A DNA stretch of 39,830 nt from Hyphomicrobium_A sp035517115 (GTDB lineage Bacteria > Pseudomonadota > Alphaproteobacteria > Rhizobiales > Hyphomicrobiaceae). The stretch lies in NCBI GenBank assembly GCA_035517115.1, contig DATIZL010000146.1, forward strand, positions 1 to 39,830, given 5' to 3'. Below are positions 15,316 through 23,150 of the stretch, piece after piece (position 1 is the first letter of the stretch; each line of letters starts with the position of its first letter). Made by a program: the position numbers and the translations under genes. The notes beneath the pieces were generated by a model. It was not told where the DNA came from, searched no databases, and was given only the letters and a program-made list of their open reading frames with translations.

Positions 15316-15828
15316 TCAAGTCTTCGCACCGAACGGATGCTGGGCCGTGTTGCGCTGGGCGGTCGCCTCGGCGGCGGTCGGCTTGCCGGCGATGGCGCGC
15401 GCGATCGACTCCTTCACGGCGCGATAGTTGTAGTCCTGGATCTTGGCGTCGTCGGCCGCCTCCCAGTGGATGAACACGCCGACGCAGATGAAGATGTCGT
15501 CAGCCTCGGACGCGGGGATCACGCCCTCGGCAACCGAGTCTTGCACGGCTTTGGCGACGCCGTACTGGGCCGGCCCGAACATCTGCACCGCCTGGCGCGC
15601 GTCCTTGATCGTCACCTTGTTGTAGAGAATCGTGCTCGGCTTGCAGGGGAGGTTCGGAGCGATGACGGCGAGCAGCGTCGTGAAGCCGTCCTTGTTGTTG
15701 GTGAGAGCGTTGCAGAATGCGGTCTCGGCGGCGCTGCCACGGGGACCGAGGATGAGGTCGATATGCGCGACCTCATTGCCGTCGCCGACGAGCGACTCGC
15801 CGACGAGCACTTTGTTGATCTTGGCCAT
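15316..15828 (-). CDS. fae: Formaldehyde-activating enzyme
   Basis: A 170-aa Fae, which condenses formaldehyde with H4MPT to methylene-H4MPT in the cytoplasm, the entry step of formaldehyde oxidation. Nearly the whole length matches the Methylorubrum protein as I remember it: KVLVGESLVGDGNEVAHIDL (His22 being the proposed catalytic residue), GPRGSAAETAFCNAL, VIAPNLPCKPSTIL, DARQAVQMFGPAQYGVAKAV and GVFIHWEAADDAKIQDYNY. GGGAGGA lies 8-14 bases before the ATG. It stands 200 bases downstream of the CitG-like gene on the same strand and probably has its own strong promoter in that gap, as this is normally a very abundant protein. Confidence 0.97.
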   Translation of the reverse strand: MAKINKVLVGESLVGDGNEVAHIDLILGPRGSAAETAFCNALTNNKDGFTTLLAVIAPNLPCKPSTILYNKVTIKDARQAVQMFGPAQYGVAKAVQDSVAEGVIPASEADDIFICVGVFIHWEAADDAKIQDYNYRAVKESIARAIAGKPTAAEATAQRNTAQHPFGAKT

Positions 15829-16030
15829 TGCGGGGTTCCTCCCAAGCTATAAACACCACGAGCACCAACGCCACCCCGCCGTAGCCGGGCGCACCGGTTT
15901 CTGCCCAATCTCGAAAGCTATCCTTCGTTATCTGCGATCAGCGACAACGTCCCCGATCCGGTTGGCCGGATAGCGGCGCGCCTTAAGCACCGCCCCTAGA
16001 TAGCGCCAGCCGCCCTCGTTCGACAAGGGG

Positions 16031-16894
16031 TTACGGGAGGCTTGACAAGTCCAATCGGTCGCGGATGGAGGCGGCAAATAGCGTGCCTACAACGAAGTCA
16101 GCGGTCGTGCCCGGATTGAGGTTTCTCCGCTTCAACTCCGCATCGAATGCGAGAAGCTCAGCAAACGAACTGGGCGCGACGACCGGCTGCCAAAGATGCT
16201 TATGCCGCGTAGGTTCCTTTCGCACTTGCTCAGCGACGTCGCTGCCAAATTTGCGGGCAATATGACTATCCGGCAGCTCCGCAAGGTAAGCCATGTGTAA
16301 GGTGGTAACCATCAGATTGAAATCACCAGCAAGCGGCCGCACCCGGTCCAGCATCGGCACCCCGAACTCGAAGATCTCGGCGAAGTCCGTGACGTAGGCG
16401 CGGGCGATACGGTCGCGATCAGCGGCGAGCGCCATCGCTTGCAACAGCCCGACCGTGGGGGGGGCCGCGATGTCCGCGGTCGGCGCTGCACCGAGGCCGC
16501 CCGGATTGGCAACGCGGATCGCCGCGTAGACGTCGGCGGCATCTTGTGCATCAAGCGCAGCGAGCACGTGGGCGAGACGAGTGCGCAACGAGCGGGCGTT
16601 GCCCGCCTGCGCGGCCGCGGCGAGCGGGGCGGCGAGCAAGAGGATGCCGAGGTTTGTGTTGCAGCCTGCCGCCGCCATCGAGGCCTCGACGCCGCGCAAG
16701 ACGCGTGCGCCGACCTTGAGACCGGTGGCGGCGATCCACGGCGCGGCGGCGGCCGCACTGGCCTCGAATTGTCCTACCTCCATGCCGTGGCCACCGGCGT
16801 GGACGTGCACGTTGCCGGGTTTCAGCGCATCAAGCTCGGCGCGGCAGGCGGCGAGGAACAGCTCGGCCGTATCCTCTTGCGTCAGGCAGGGCAT
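16031..16894 (-). CDS. Triphosphoribosyl-dephospho-CoA synthase-like (CitG-like) protein of the C1 cluster
   Basis: A 287-aa protein with a CitG/MdcB-like all-helical fold: DTAELFLAACRAELDALKPG, then NVHVHAGGHGMEVGQF, VLRGVEASMAAAGCNTNLGI, LAHVLAALDAQDAADVYAAI, NPGGLGAAPTADIAAPPTVG and a C-terminal LNPGTTADFVVGTLF. The NTNLGI and NPGGLG motifs mark the nucleotide/ribosyl-transfer site of the family. In Methylorubrum the equivalent is, from memory, orf7, required for H4MPT-dependent metabolism but of unknown reaction; a phosphoribosyl or triphosphate-linked transfer is a reasonable guess. ATG 16894 lies 13 bases inside the upstream ATP-grasp gene; the frame continuing to 17164 is a shadow of that gene. 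Confidence 0.75.
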   Translation of the reverse strand: MPCLTQEDTAELFLAACRAELDALKPGNVHVHAGGHGMEVGQFEASAAAAAPWIAATGLKVGARVLRGVEASMAAAGCNTNLGILLLAAPLAAAAQAGNARSLRTRLAHVLAALDAQDAADVYAAIRVANPGGLGAAPTADIAAPPTVGLLQAMALAADRDRIARAYVTDFAEIFEFGVPMLDRVRPLAGDFNLMVTTLHMAYLAELPDSHIARKFGSDVAEQVRKEPTRHKHLWQPVVAPSSFAELLAFDAELKRRNLNPGTTADFVVGTLFAASIRDRLDLSSLP

Positions 16895-17841
16895 CGGCGC
16901 GCGCGCTGATGGACGCCGACCGCGGCGAGGAAGTCCTCGACGATCGCCTCGGCGACATCGACGTCGGTGACGCTCTGCAGTCCGCGCCAGGACGGGTTGC
17001 TGTTGACCTCGATCACCATGAGCCGGCCGTCGGGGCCGCGAATGAGATCGACACCGGCATAGTCGGCGTCGACCGCGGCAAGCGCCGCCGCGGCAAGCTC
17101 GCGCATCTCGCGCGTAGGCTCGCACGGCACCGGCGAGCCGCCTTGGTGCACGTTGGTGATCCAAGTGCCAGCCTTGCGGCCCATGGCGGCGACGACACGC
17201 GATCGCGTCGCGATCACGCGCCAGTCCTCGAAGCCTTCACCGGTGGGCGGCACGAAGTCCTGCAGGTAGTAAATGTTGTCGGCGGCTTCGGGCAGGGGTA
17301 GATCGCTCAAGCGATCGACGCGCAAGAGGCCCTTGCCCTGCGAGCCAAACAGCGGCTTGAAGATGAGCGAGCGGCCGGCGTCGGCGACGTAGTTCTTCGC
17401 GGGCGCGTCGCCCTCCATGGTGCGTGTGCGCGGCGTGGGAATCCCGGCCTGCTGCAGCAAAAACGTCGTCATCGATTTGTCGACGCAGCGCTCGATCGCG
17501 CGCGCATCGTTCCATACGCGCACGCCGCTCTCGCGCAGCGCATGCAGGAGGCCCAGCCGGAAGGTGATCTGCTCGAGCGTGCCGGCCGAGATCGAGCGCA
17601 CGAACACGGCGTCGGGCAGCGCGCCGTCAAATCCGGGGATATCGATGCCGCTCGGCAGGCCCGTGTCGAAGGCGCAGCGCGGCAGCGAGGTCACGACGAC
17701 GCTGGCCCCGCGCCGGCGCATGGCGGCGGCGAGGCGGCGAACGTGCCAGTCGCCGCTCTCCTCCTCGAGGAATAAGGCAATGCGCACTTCCTCGCCCGCG
17801 AGGGCCTCAGCGGAAGCTTGCGTCGACGATCTCTGGAGCAA
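16882..17841 (-). CDS. RimK-family ATP-grasp ligase of the H4MPT/methylofuran pathway
   Basis: About 319 aa with a classic ATP-grasp fold: N-terminal DIPGFDGALPDAVFVRSIS, central VDKSMTTFLLQQAGIPTPRT, ATP-binding LIFKPLFGSQGKGLLRVDR, and the metal-binding YAGVDLIRGPDGRLMVIEVN followed by SNPSWRGLQ. RimK-like enzymes add glutamate to carboxyl groups; in methanogens MptN puts the terminal alpha-glutamate on H4MPT, and a similar glutamylation (of H4MPT or the methylofuran side chain) is likely here. It sits at the orf5 position next to mch. ATG 17841 overlaps mch by 35 bases; GTG 17787, preceded by GAGGAA, is a plausible alternative giving 301 residues. Confidence 0.78.
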   Translation of the reverse strand: MLQRSSTQASAEALAGEEVRIALFLEEESGDWHVRRLAAAMRRRGASVVVTSLPRCAFDTGLPSGIDIPGFDGALPDAVFVRSISAGTLEQITFRLGLLHALRESGVRVWNDARAIERCVDKSMTTFLLQQAGIPTPRTRTMEGDAPAKNYVADAGRSLIFKPLFGSQGKGLLRVDRLSDLPLPEAADNIYYLQDFVPPTGEGFEDWRVIATRSRVVAAMGRKAGTWITNVHQGGSPVPCEPTREMRELAAAALAAVDADYAGVDLIRGPDGRLMVIEVNSNPSWRGLQSVTDVDVAEAIVEDFLAAVGVHQRARRCPA

Positions 17842-18778
17842 GTTCGCCAGCGTGGAATGAGGAGCCCGTGTCGAGGTTGGAGATGATCACCGCGGCGGGG
17901 CTGAACAGCATGGGGTCGATTTTGTAGAAGTCGCCATTGACGGCCGCGAAGATCTCCGCAAACGGCTTGCCGTAGATGGAGCAGCTACGGCTCGGCAGGT
18001 CGTTGGCGAGCTTCTGCGCGGCCTCGTCGCTGCCGCGCACGAAGAGCTGCACGCGGCCGCCGTAGATGATGGCGTCGTTGGTGCGTCCCATGGCCTTGAT
18101 GAAGTCGGGAACAGGTGGGGCGATGGGCGCGGTGCCGATGCCGTCCTCGATGTGCTCGAGCGGGAAGTGGAGCTCGTGGGCCTTGTGCAGCGCGACCTCG
18201 AGCACACGGGCCGCGATCTGCACGGTGCCGGCGAGGCTGCCCGTCGGCGCGAACAGGATGGTGAGGTCGGCGGGCGCGATGCCGCAATCGGCGGCGACGC
18301 GGGTGACGACCGCGGGCGGCGGTGGCTTGTCGCCTTCGATGACGAGCGCGGCCTTATTGTAGTGATCGACGTAGCCGAGGTCCTTGTAGAGCGCCTCGAC
18401 GCGCGACAACGCTCGCGCGGGCCCCGATCCGAGCGCGAAAAATCCGCTGGCACTGTCCTGGATGGTCCAGCCGGCGTACTGGCTGCCGAGGCAGGCGATC
18501 ACCGGGTTCGAGGAATGCACGGTGACCCCGAGCGGCCAGCGCGCGAGGCCGGAGGCCATCGTGAGGTTCACGACGCCCAAGCCCCCCATGCAGATCTCGG
18601 CGAGCTGGCGTCCGGCCTCAAGCCCGCCCTGCGCGGCAGCGCCGAGATCGATGCGTCGCTCGCCCGCCTCGCCGATGCTGACAATGGAGCGCAGGGCACC
18701 GGCGTCGGCAACGAGGGCATCAACGAGCTTGGCCGCTCGGGCCGAGACGCTCGGTGCCGGGCCGATGTACTTCTGCAT
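17807..18778 (-). CDS. mch: Methenyltetrahydromethanopterin cyclohydrolase
   Basis: A 323-aa Mch, which interconverts methenyl-H4MPT and N5-formyl-H4MPT in formaldehyde oxidation. Conserved blocks include AGRQLAEICMGGLGVVNLTM, VHSSNPVIACLGSQYAGW, FFALGSGPARALSRVEALY, IAPADLTILFAPTGSLAGTV, EIFAAVNGDFYKIDPMLFSP and AAVIISNLDTGSSFHAG. Start at 18778 is supported by GGAG nine bases upstream and the family N-terminus MQKYIGPAPSVS; the frame is open ten codons further. The gene starts 59 bases inside the ATP-grasp gene upstream and ends inside the next, so these minus-strand genes are tightly coupled. Confidence 0.95.
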   Translation of the reverse strand: MQKYIGPAPSVSARAAKLVDALVADAGALRSIVSIGEAGERRIDLGAAAQGGLEAGRQLAEICMGGLGVVNLTMASGLARWPLGVTVHSSNPVIACLGSQYAGWTIQDSASGFFALGSGPARALSRVEALYKDLGYVDHYNKAALVIEGDKPPPPAVVTRVAADCGIAPADLTILFAPTGSLAGTVQIAARVLEVALHKAHELHFPLEHIEDGIGTAPIAPPVPDFIKAMGRTNDAIIYGGRVQLFVRGSDEAAQKLANDLPSRSCSIYGKPFAEIFAAVNGDFYKIDPMLFSPAAVIISNLDTGSSFHAGELAPEIVDASFR

Positions 18779-19910
18779 AGGTGCGCTCCGTGTTCCCGGC
18801 TCGTGCATACAGCATGTGAGCCAGTTCGTCCAAGCGTCGGCGGCAATTCAGCTCGGCGGCCGTGGCGTCGGCGCCATGCGCGAACACGGTGGCGACCGGC
18901 CGGTAGCGGGGAACGTGCGTACCTGGAAGGGGACGGTCGGCGGCCCAATCGGGCCAGTGCACGCTGCCGACAGTCAAGGAAGCGGCATCGGCGTAAACCA
19001 CACCGGTGGCGCGCGCGCACCCGGGGAGCGCAAGCTTAACCGGCCGGTTCTGCGACGCGTCGATATGGGCCTGAAACAGCGCGCCGCCTTCATCGTCGAA
19101 CACATCGAGCGTCGCCCCGGGCCGGGGGTTCACCTCGAGCAGGTAGGGGATGCCGTTCTCAAGAATGAAATCAAAGGAGGCGAGCCCGACGAGACTGAGC
19201 TCGCGGCACAGGCTCTGGGCCGCCATAGTCATCGGCCCCTCGATCGCCGGACCTAGGACCGCAGGTCCTGCTGCACCTGCGTAACGGTAGGGGCGCACAG
19301 CGCCACCCGCCGTCCATTGGCGGCTGAAGCCAACAACGTGCATTGTTCCCCGCGCGGCAACGGCGAGCAGCGAAACGGGCACTCCATCCATACGGCGCTG
19401 GCAGTAGCGGCCGCGATGGGTCTTGACCACCTCGCAGGGGAGCACGTGCGCACCTCCGCTGGCGCCGATCCGCTTCGACAGCCACCCTCTGGGGTCGTGC
19501 GGGGGGTCGAGTTGCGTCTCGGGGTGCGCGATCCCGAGCCGATCGAGCAAGGGGAAGAACGAAGCCGGGTGCTTGGCCCACGCGATCGCCTCGCTGCTGC
19601 TGCCGGCGAGCGGAAAGCGGCGGGCGAGCGTGGCGACGAGCTTTGGCGTATCCTCGAACCCCGACCCGAGCACGAGCCCCACCGGAGGTTGCGGCGCCTT
19701 CTCGGCCAGCGCTTCCAGCGCCGCCAGTAGCGGACGCGCGCGAAAGCCTACCCGCGTCACCTCGCCGAGCTGCATAAAGGCCGCGGCCCGCTCGCGCGTG
19801 TCCTCATCGCCGAATGCGTCGACGACCAAGGGAGCGAAACCCGCGCGCCGGGCGCTCGCGGTGAGCGCGCGCGCCGTCAGCGCGGCGATGAGGACGGCCG
19901 GCGTACTCAA
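18720..19910 (-). CDS. ATP-grasp protein of the H4MPT/methylofuran cluster (orfY-type, MfnD-related)
   Basis: A 396-aa protein. Residues 1-100 form a Rossmann-like domain (VLIAALTARALTASARRAGF, VGLVLGSGFEDTPKLV). An ATP-grasp core follows with WLSKRIGASGGAHVLP, LSLVGLASFDFILENGIPYL and LEVNPRPGATLDVF as nucleotide and Mg2+ ligands, and a C-terminal domain ends the protein. It belongs with ATP-grasp proteins of methylotroph C1 clusters (orfY, from memory). MfnD of methanogens, of the same superfamily, ligates glutamate to tyramine in methanofuran synthesis, so a similar ligation is the best guess. Its ATG overlaps the mtdB stop by four bases. Confidence 0.75.
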   Translation of the reverse strand: MSTPAVLIAALTARALTASARRAGFAPLVVDAFGDEDTRERAAAFMQLGEVTRVGFRARPLLAALEALAEKAPQPPVGLVLGSGFEDTPKLVATLARRFPLAGSSSEAIAWAKHPASFFPLLDRLGIAHPETQLDPPHDPRGWLSKRIGASGGAHVLPCEVVKTHRGRYCQRRMDGVPVSLLAVAARGTMHVVGFSRQWTAGGAVRPYRYAGAAGPAVLGPAIEGPMTMAAQSLCRELSLVGLASFDFILENGIPYLLEVNPRPGATLDVFDDEGGALFQAHIDASQNRPVKLALPGCARATGVVYADAASLTVGSVHWPDWAADRPLPGTHVPRYRPVATVFAHGADATAAELNCRRRLDELAHMLYARAGNTERTYAEVHRPGTERLGPSGQAR

Positions 19911-20806
19911 GTCGTGAAGGTCCGTGCGAGCTGGAAGGCGTCGCGGAAGTCGAAGTGAACCGGCTTGTCGGCGGATATCATGCGCTTGAATAGGCCAGAC
20001 TCGGTCTTGTACTTCACGTCGCCGATGGCAAGCGGACCGACGCCGAGCGCGTTGCAGCCGGGGAGCGGCGCGCCGTCCATGAACAGCTCCATGCCCTCAA
20101 CGCCGGGCGGCGGCACCGCATTGACGTCCGCGACGACGAGGAGGTTCTTGGCCTGAGCCTTGTCGGCGGCGCTGATGACGCGCACGCCCGCGGCGGCGGC
20201 GGCGAAAATGACCTCAGCGTCGGCGATAATCGCGGCCTTTTGCTCCGGGGCCTCACTCGGCGCCGGCTTCAGATCGACGCCGAAGCGCTTCTTGGAGATC
20301 TCGGCGGATTTGATCACGCGCTCCACGCCGCGGTGAGCGACGAGCGACACCTGCGCCCCTTCGAGCGCCGCGATGATCGAGGAGGCGAAACCAACGACGC
20401 CCGTTGCGCCGAAGACCGCCACCCGGAGCCCCTTCCAGCTGCGGTTGAACTTCGTGCGCAGCACCCGCTCCACGCAGGCGACCATGGCCGCGGCCGTCGT
20501 GAACGAGCCTGCGGGATCGGCGAAGGTGCAGAGCCCGAACGGCGGCACCAGCGCGTTCTTGGCCGCATCCATCATGTCGAGTGCAAGGATCGCATCCTTG
20601 CCGCCGATGAAGATGCCCGTGCGCACGCCGCTGTCGGGGGGCCGCGAGAAGATGGCGTCCTGGGTGAGCGCCGTCACTTCCTCGAGCGTCACGTTGATGT
20701 AGGGAACGATCACCTTGTAACCGGCATCCGCGGCCATGTTCACGTCGAACGGGCTCATGTGCTTTTGCGGCGAGAGCATGTGCAGGATCGGTATGGCGTC
20801 GCTCAT
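19907..20806 (-). CDS. mtdB: NAD(P)-dependent methylene-tetrahydromethanopterin dehydrogenase
   Basis: A 299-aa MtdB, which oxidises methylene-H4MPT to methenyl-H4MPT with NAD(P)+ between Fae and Mch. Landmarks: LHMLSPQKHMSPFDVNMAAD, TGIFIGGKDAILALDMMDAA, PPFGLCTFADPAGSFTTAAA, the Rossmann loop VAVFGATGVVGFASSIIAAL, and VADVNAVPPPGVEGMELFMD with LPGCNALGVGPLAIGD. GAGGAAA lies 8-14 bases before ATG 20806. The frame stays open 70 codons upstream, but that extension is not MtdB: it carries a relic of the beta-RFAP synthase tail (separate entry). First gene of a minus-strand unit continuing through the ATP-grasp protein, mch and the two genes after it. Confidence 0.94.
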   Translation of the reverse strand: MSDAIPILHMLSPQKHMSPFDVNMAADAGYKVIVPYINVTLEEVTALTQDAIFSRPPDSGVRTGIFIGGKDAILALDMMDAAKNALVPPFGLCTFADPAGSFTTAAAMVACVERVLRTKFNRSWKGLRVAVFGATGVVGFASSIIAALEGAQVSLVAHRGVERVIKSAEISKKRFGVDLKPAPSEAPEQKAAIIADAEVIFAAAAAGVRVISAADKAQAKNLLVVADVNAVPPPGVEGMELFMDGAPLPGCNALGVGPLAIGDVKYKTESGLFKRMISADKPVHFDFRDAFQLARTFTT

Positions 20807-20896
20807 TTCTTGGTTTTCCTCGTTGCTTTGAGTTCGGTGCCTGCAAAATCGCTCAGCGCAGAGCGTCCCCGGCAAGGGGACCCCCGCGGCCAGAAA

Positions 20897-20974
20897 TTCG
20901 AGCCCATCGGCTCTAGCGGCTTCGACTAAAGAATAATAGAGGCGTTGCGCATTTTGTTCAGAGAGGGTGCAGTC
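20897..20974 (-). pseudogene. Relic of the 3' end of a beta-RFAP synthase gene
   Basis: On the minus strand these bases translate in the frame running into mtdB as LSEQNAQRLYYSLVEAARAD plus GLE. The intact gene at 21139-21216 gives PSEEKAQYIRDSLVGAARAE plus GLE in the same codon phase. By hand count about 57 of 78 bases agree without a gap, and most differences in the best-matched half are silent or conservative. Nothing of the rest of the gene is present here. Weak similarity may continue to about 21000. It lies in the mtdB leader, 90 bases from the mtdB start. Confidence 0.7.
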
Positions 20975-21069
20975 CAAGCTCAGTCTGTCGTGGCTGTCCC
21001 GCCCTCGCGCCGGCATACGTGCAACGCCTCATTGCGCACGTGCGAAATGGACGGCTGGGGAGGGTATGG

Positions 21070-22113
21070 CTAAGGCGCGCACCCGCCGGCGATCCGCTCA
21101 ACCGCGGCGCCCCGGTTGCGACCTCTGGCGATCATAAGTTCGAGCCCTTCGGCTCTGGCGGCTCCGACCAAAGAATCGCGAATGTATTGAGCCTTTTCCT
21201 CGGAGGGAGTGTAGGCAAAGCCGGTCGGCCCCCACGAGCTCTGCCCGATACCGAAGGCGCCACGCTCTTCCAAGGCACGGGCGATGCGGCCGACCGCGGG
21301 GCTTGCCCACGGGCTGCCGCCTTGAGCACTTGCGAAATGCCCGCCGACGAGCGCTTGAATCTCGGTTACTGCAGCGCCGAAGGCTTCGATGTCGGCCTCG
21401 ATGAGGCCGGGGGCGAGCTGCATGAGGACGAGGCGGCAGACGCGGGCGGCCGCCGCTTCGGAGAGGGGAGGCAGTTCGGCGAAGGCCTTAGCTTCTGCTT
21501 CACCATGAACGCCGGAAGTGCGCGGATCGATGATCAGCAGGATGCGCCAGGGCTCCGGAAAGTCGGCCCGCATGAGGATGGGGGGAGCGCGATCTTGGGC
21601 CCCGCGTCCGCCGTCGACGATGAAGCCGCCCCGCTCGAAGGCCGCCATGCCGATGGCCGAGCGCGCGCCACGGTTCATGAGCTCGCCGTGCTCGCCGGCG
21701 TTGTGCTCGAGCCCCTCCAATGCGGCCAGCGCGGCGCCAACCGCGAGCGCGAGCTGGGTTCCGGAGCCGAGGCCGGCGTGGGCAGGGATGGCCGAGCGGA
21801 TATCGACCTGGTAGGCGCCGGGCAGGGAATAGGTCTGTGCGAGCCGCTTTAGCGTCTCGAGCGCCCGGCGGCGGTCCGGCCCTTCGGCCTTGAACGAGCG
21901 GCTGCGCGCAAGCACCAGCTCCGTCGCTGGAGCATCGATGGCGAGCCCGATGCTGCCGAAGCGGCGCCCCAACCCGCCGTTGAGGTCGAGGAAGCCCAGG
22001 TGCAACCGCGCGGGCGCGAGGACGCGGACGGCGAACGCCTCGGCCTCCGCGCGCGCCCGCGCGGGCGTCCCGTCTGCTGGCAACCGGGTTTGCGTTGCGT
22101 CGGCCAGAGGCAT
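21070..22113 (-). CDS. mptG: Beta-ribofuranosylaminobenzene 5'-phosphate (beta-RFAP) synthase
   Basis: A 347-aa GHMP-kinase-fold protein matching TIGR00144. Beta-RFAP synthase condenses PRPP with a 4-aminobenzoate-type acceptor, losing CO2 and PPi, as the first committed step of methanopterin synthesis; the Methylorubrum gene is known as orf4. Seen here: RVLAPARLHLGFLDLNGGLG, RFGSIGLAIDAP, the GHMP glycine motif IPAHAGLGSGTQLALAVGAA, AAFERGGFIVDGGRG, WRILLIIDPRTSGVHGEAE and the late FGIGQSSWGPTGFAY. Start at ATG 22113, the first in-frame ATG before the conserved part; its ribosome site is weak. The open frame further up to 22464 is antisense to the neighbouring gene. It diverges from the pterin dehydratase gene across 54 bases. 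Confidence 0.9.
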   Translation of the reverse strand: MPLADATQTRLPADGTPARARAEAEAFAVRVLAPARLHLGFLDLNGGLGRRFGSIGLAIDAPATELVLARSRSFKAEGPDRRRALETLKRLAQTYSLPGAYQVDIRSAIPAHAGLGSGTQLALAVGAALAALEGLEHNAGEHGELMNRGARSAIGMAAFERGGFIVDGGRGAQDRAPPILMRADFPEPWRILLIIDPRTSGVHGEAEAKAFAELPPLSEAAAARVCRLVLMQLAPGLIEADIEAFGAAVTEIQALVGGHFASAQGGSPWASPAVGRIARALEERGAFGIGQSSWGPTGFAYTPSEEKAQYIRDSLVGAARAEGLELMIARGRNRGAAVERIAGGCAP

Positions 22114-22167
22114 TACGGTGAACTTAGAGCACCAGCTGTGGTCGGGAAAGGCGAGGAGACGACTAAT

Positions 22168-22545
22168 ATGGCGGCGGAACGTGAAAAGCCCATGCCGGAT
22201 GCCGAGGTTACCGCATGGCTGCAGAAGAACCTGCCCAAGTGGCGCCTCGAGAATGGCTGGATCCGGAGAACATACAAGACGGGCAGCTGGAAGGGTACGC
22301 TGATGGTGATCAACACGGTCGGCCACCTGGCGGAGGCGGCTTGGCACCATCCCGATATCACCGCCTCGTATGCCTGGGTCGAAGTGCGCCTTATGACGCA
22401 TACGGCCAAAGGCATCACACCCAAGGACCTCGAGCTGGCGAAGAAGATCGAGGAAGTCGTCCACTGGCAGCCGGGCAAGGAAGGCCGCGGCCTCGAAGGT
22501 ACGCCCGCCGGCGACGCGCGCTTCGTCTACATCAAATATGACTGA
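22168..22545 (+). CDS. Pterin-4a-carbinolamine dehydratase-like protein (PCD/DCoH)
   Basis: A 125-aa protein with the PCD signature: MPDAEVTAWLQKNLPKWRLE, VINTVGHLAEAAWHHPDI (the His-His-Pro active-site motif), YAWVEVRLMTHTAKGITPKD and LELAKKIEEVVHWQPG. The C-terminus is ~20 residues longer than usual. No aromatic amino acid hydroxylase is seen in the window; here it is placed divergently from beta-RFAP synthase and 35 bases before folK, so a role in pterin/H4MPT handling is more likely than biopterin recycling (inference). GAGGAG lies about 10 bases before ATG 22168, which fixes the start. Confidence 0.82.
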   Translation: MAAEREKPMPDAEVTAWLQKNLPKWRLENGWIRRTYKTGSWKGTLMVINTVGHLAEAAWHHPDITASYAWVEVRLMTHTAKGITPKDLELAKKIEEVVHWQPGKEGRGLEGTPAGDARFVYIKYD

Positions 22546-22580
22546 GCGGCGAAGCGTTTGGGCAGGGAGAGCTGCAAGCG

Positions 22581-23084
22581 ATGTCGGCTAGCAAGGACGG
22601 CGCGGCCGGTTTCGACTGCATCATCGCGCTGGGCTCCAACCTCGGAGACAAGGCCGGCAACATCGACAAGGCGATTGCGCTGCTGGCGGAACGCGGCGAC
22701 ATCCATCTCGTCGCGCGCTCGCGCAACTTCGCCACCGAGCCGTGGGGCAAGCTCGACCAGGACTGGTTCGTCAACGCCTGCGTCGGCGTGGCGACCAAGC
22801 TTGAGCCGCGCGAGCTGCTCGTCCGCTGCAAGGACATCGAGCGGCGCATGGGCCGCGTGGTGACGGAGAAGTGGGGCCCGCGCGTCATCGACCTCGATCT
22901 CTTGGTCTACCGTGACGCCGTGATGAACGGGCCCGACCTCGTGCTGCCCCATCCGCACATGGGCGATCGCGCCTTCGTGCTCGCCCCGCTGATGGATATC
23001 GCGCCCGATCTCGTCGTGCGGGGAAAGAGCGTGCGCGAGCTCTTCGCCACCATCGGCCAGGCTGGCGTGCGCCCGCTCGTGTGA
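22581..23084 (+). CDS. folK: 2-amino-4-hydroxy-6-hydroxymethyldihydropteridine diphosphokinase
   Basis: A 167-aa HPPK, which transfers pyrophosphate from ATP to 6-hydroxymethyl-dihydropterin, making it ready for condensation with an aminobenzoate-type partner. Conserved motifs: IIALGSNLGDKAGNIDKAI, FATEPWGKLDQDWFVNACVG, ELLVRCKDIERRMGR, the signature WGPRVIDLDLLVYRDAV and LPHPHMGDRAFVLAPLMDIAP. Length is normal for the family. It follows the pterin dehydratase by 35 bases and probably shares its transcript. It can serve folate and possibly the H4MPT pathway. A strong palindrome follows 13 bases after the stop. Confidence 0.95.
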   Translation: MSASKDGAAGFDCIIALGSNLGDKAGNIDKAIALLAERGDIHLVARSRNFATEPWGKLDQDWFVNACVGVATKLEPRELLVRCKDIERRMGRVVTEKWGPRVIDLDLLVYRDAVMNGPDLVLPHPHMGDRAFVLAPLMDIAPDLVVRGKSVRELFATIGQAGVRPLV

Positions 23085-23097
23085 TCGGCCAATGCAA

Positions 23098-23125
23098 AGC
23101 GCCGCGGACCTAGGTCCGCGGCGCT
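23098..23125. terminator. Perfect 28-bp palindrome, bidirectional terminator between folK and the cytochrome c gene
   Basis: The two 14-base arms starting AGCGCCGCGGACCT are exactly complementary about a central TA. As RNA this folds into a 12-bp GC-rich stem with a CTAG loop from either strand. It lies in the 66-base gap between two convergent genes, where a shared terminator is expected. There is no run of T on either side, so it may be a stem-only terminator or an RNA-end stabiliser. Confidence 0.6.
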
Positions 23126-23150
23126 CGCTGATTGCAAGGTTGCGGCGCGC

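Noticed and set aside
20807..21016. MtdB with a 70-residue N-terminal extension
   Set aside because: The extension contains the beta-RFAP synthase relic, and a good ribosome site precedes the normal MtdB start.
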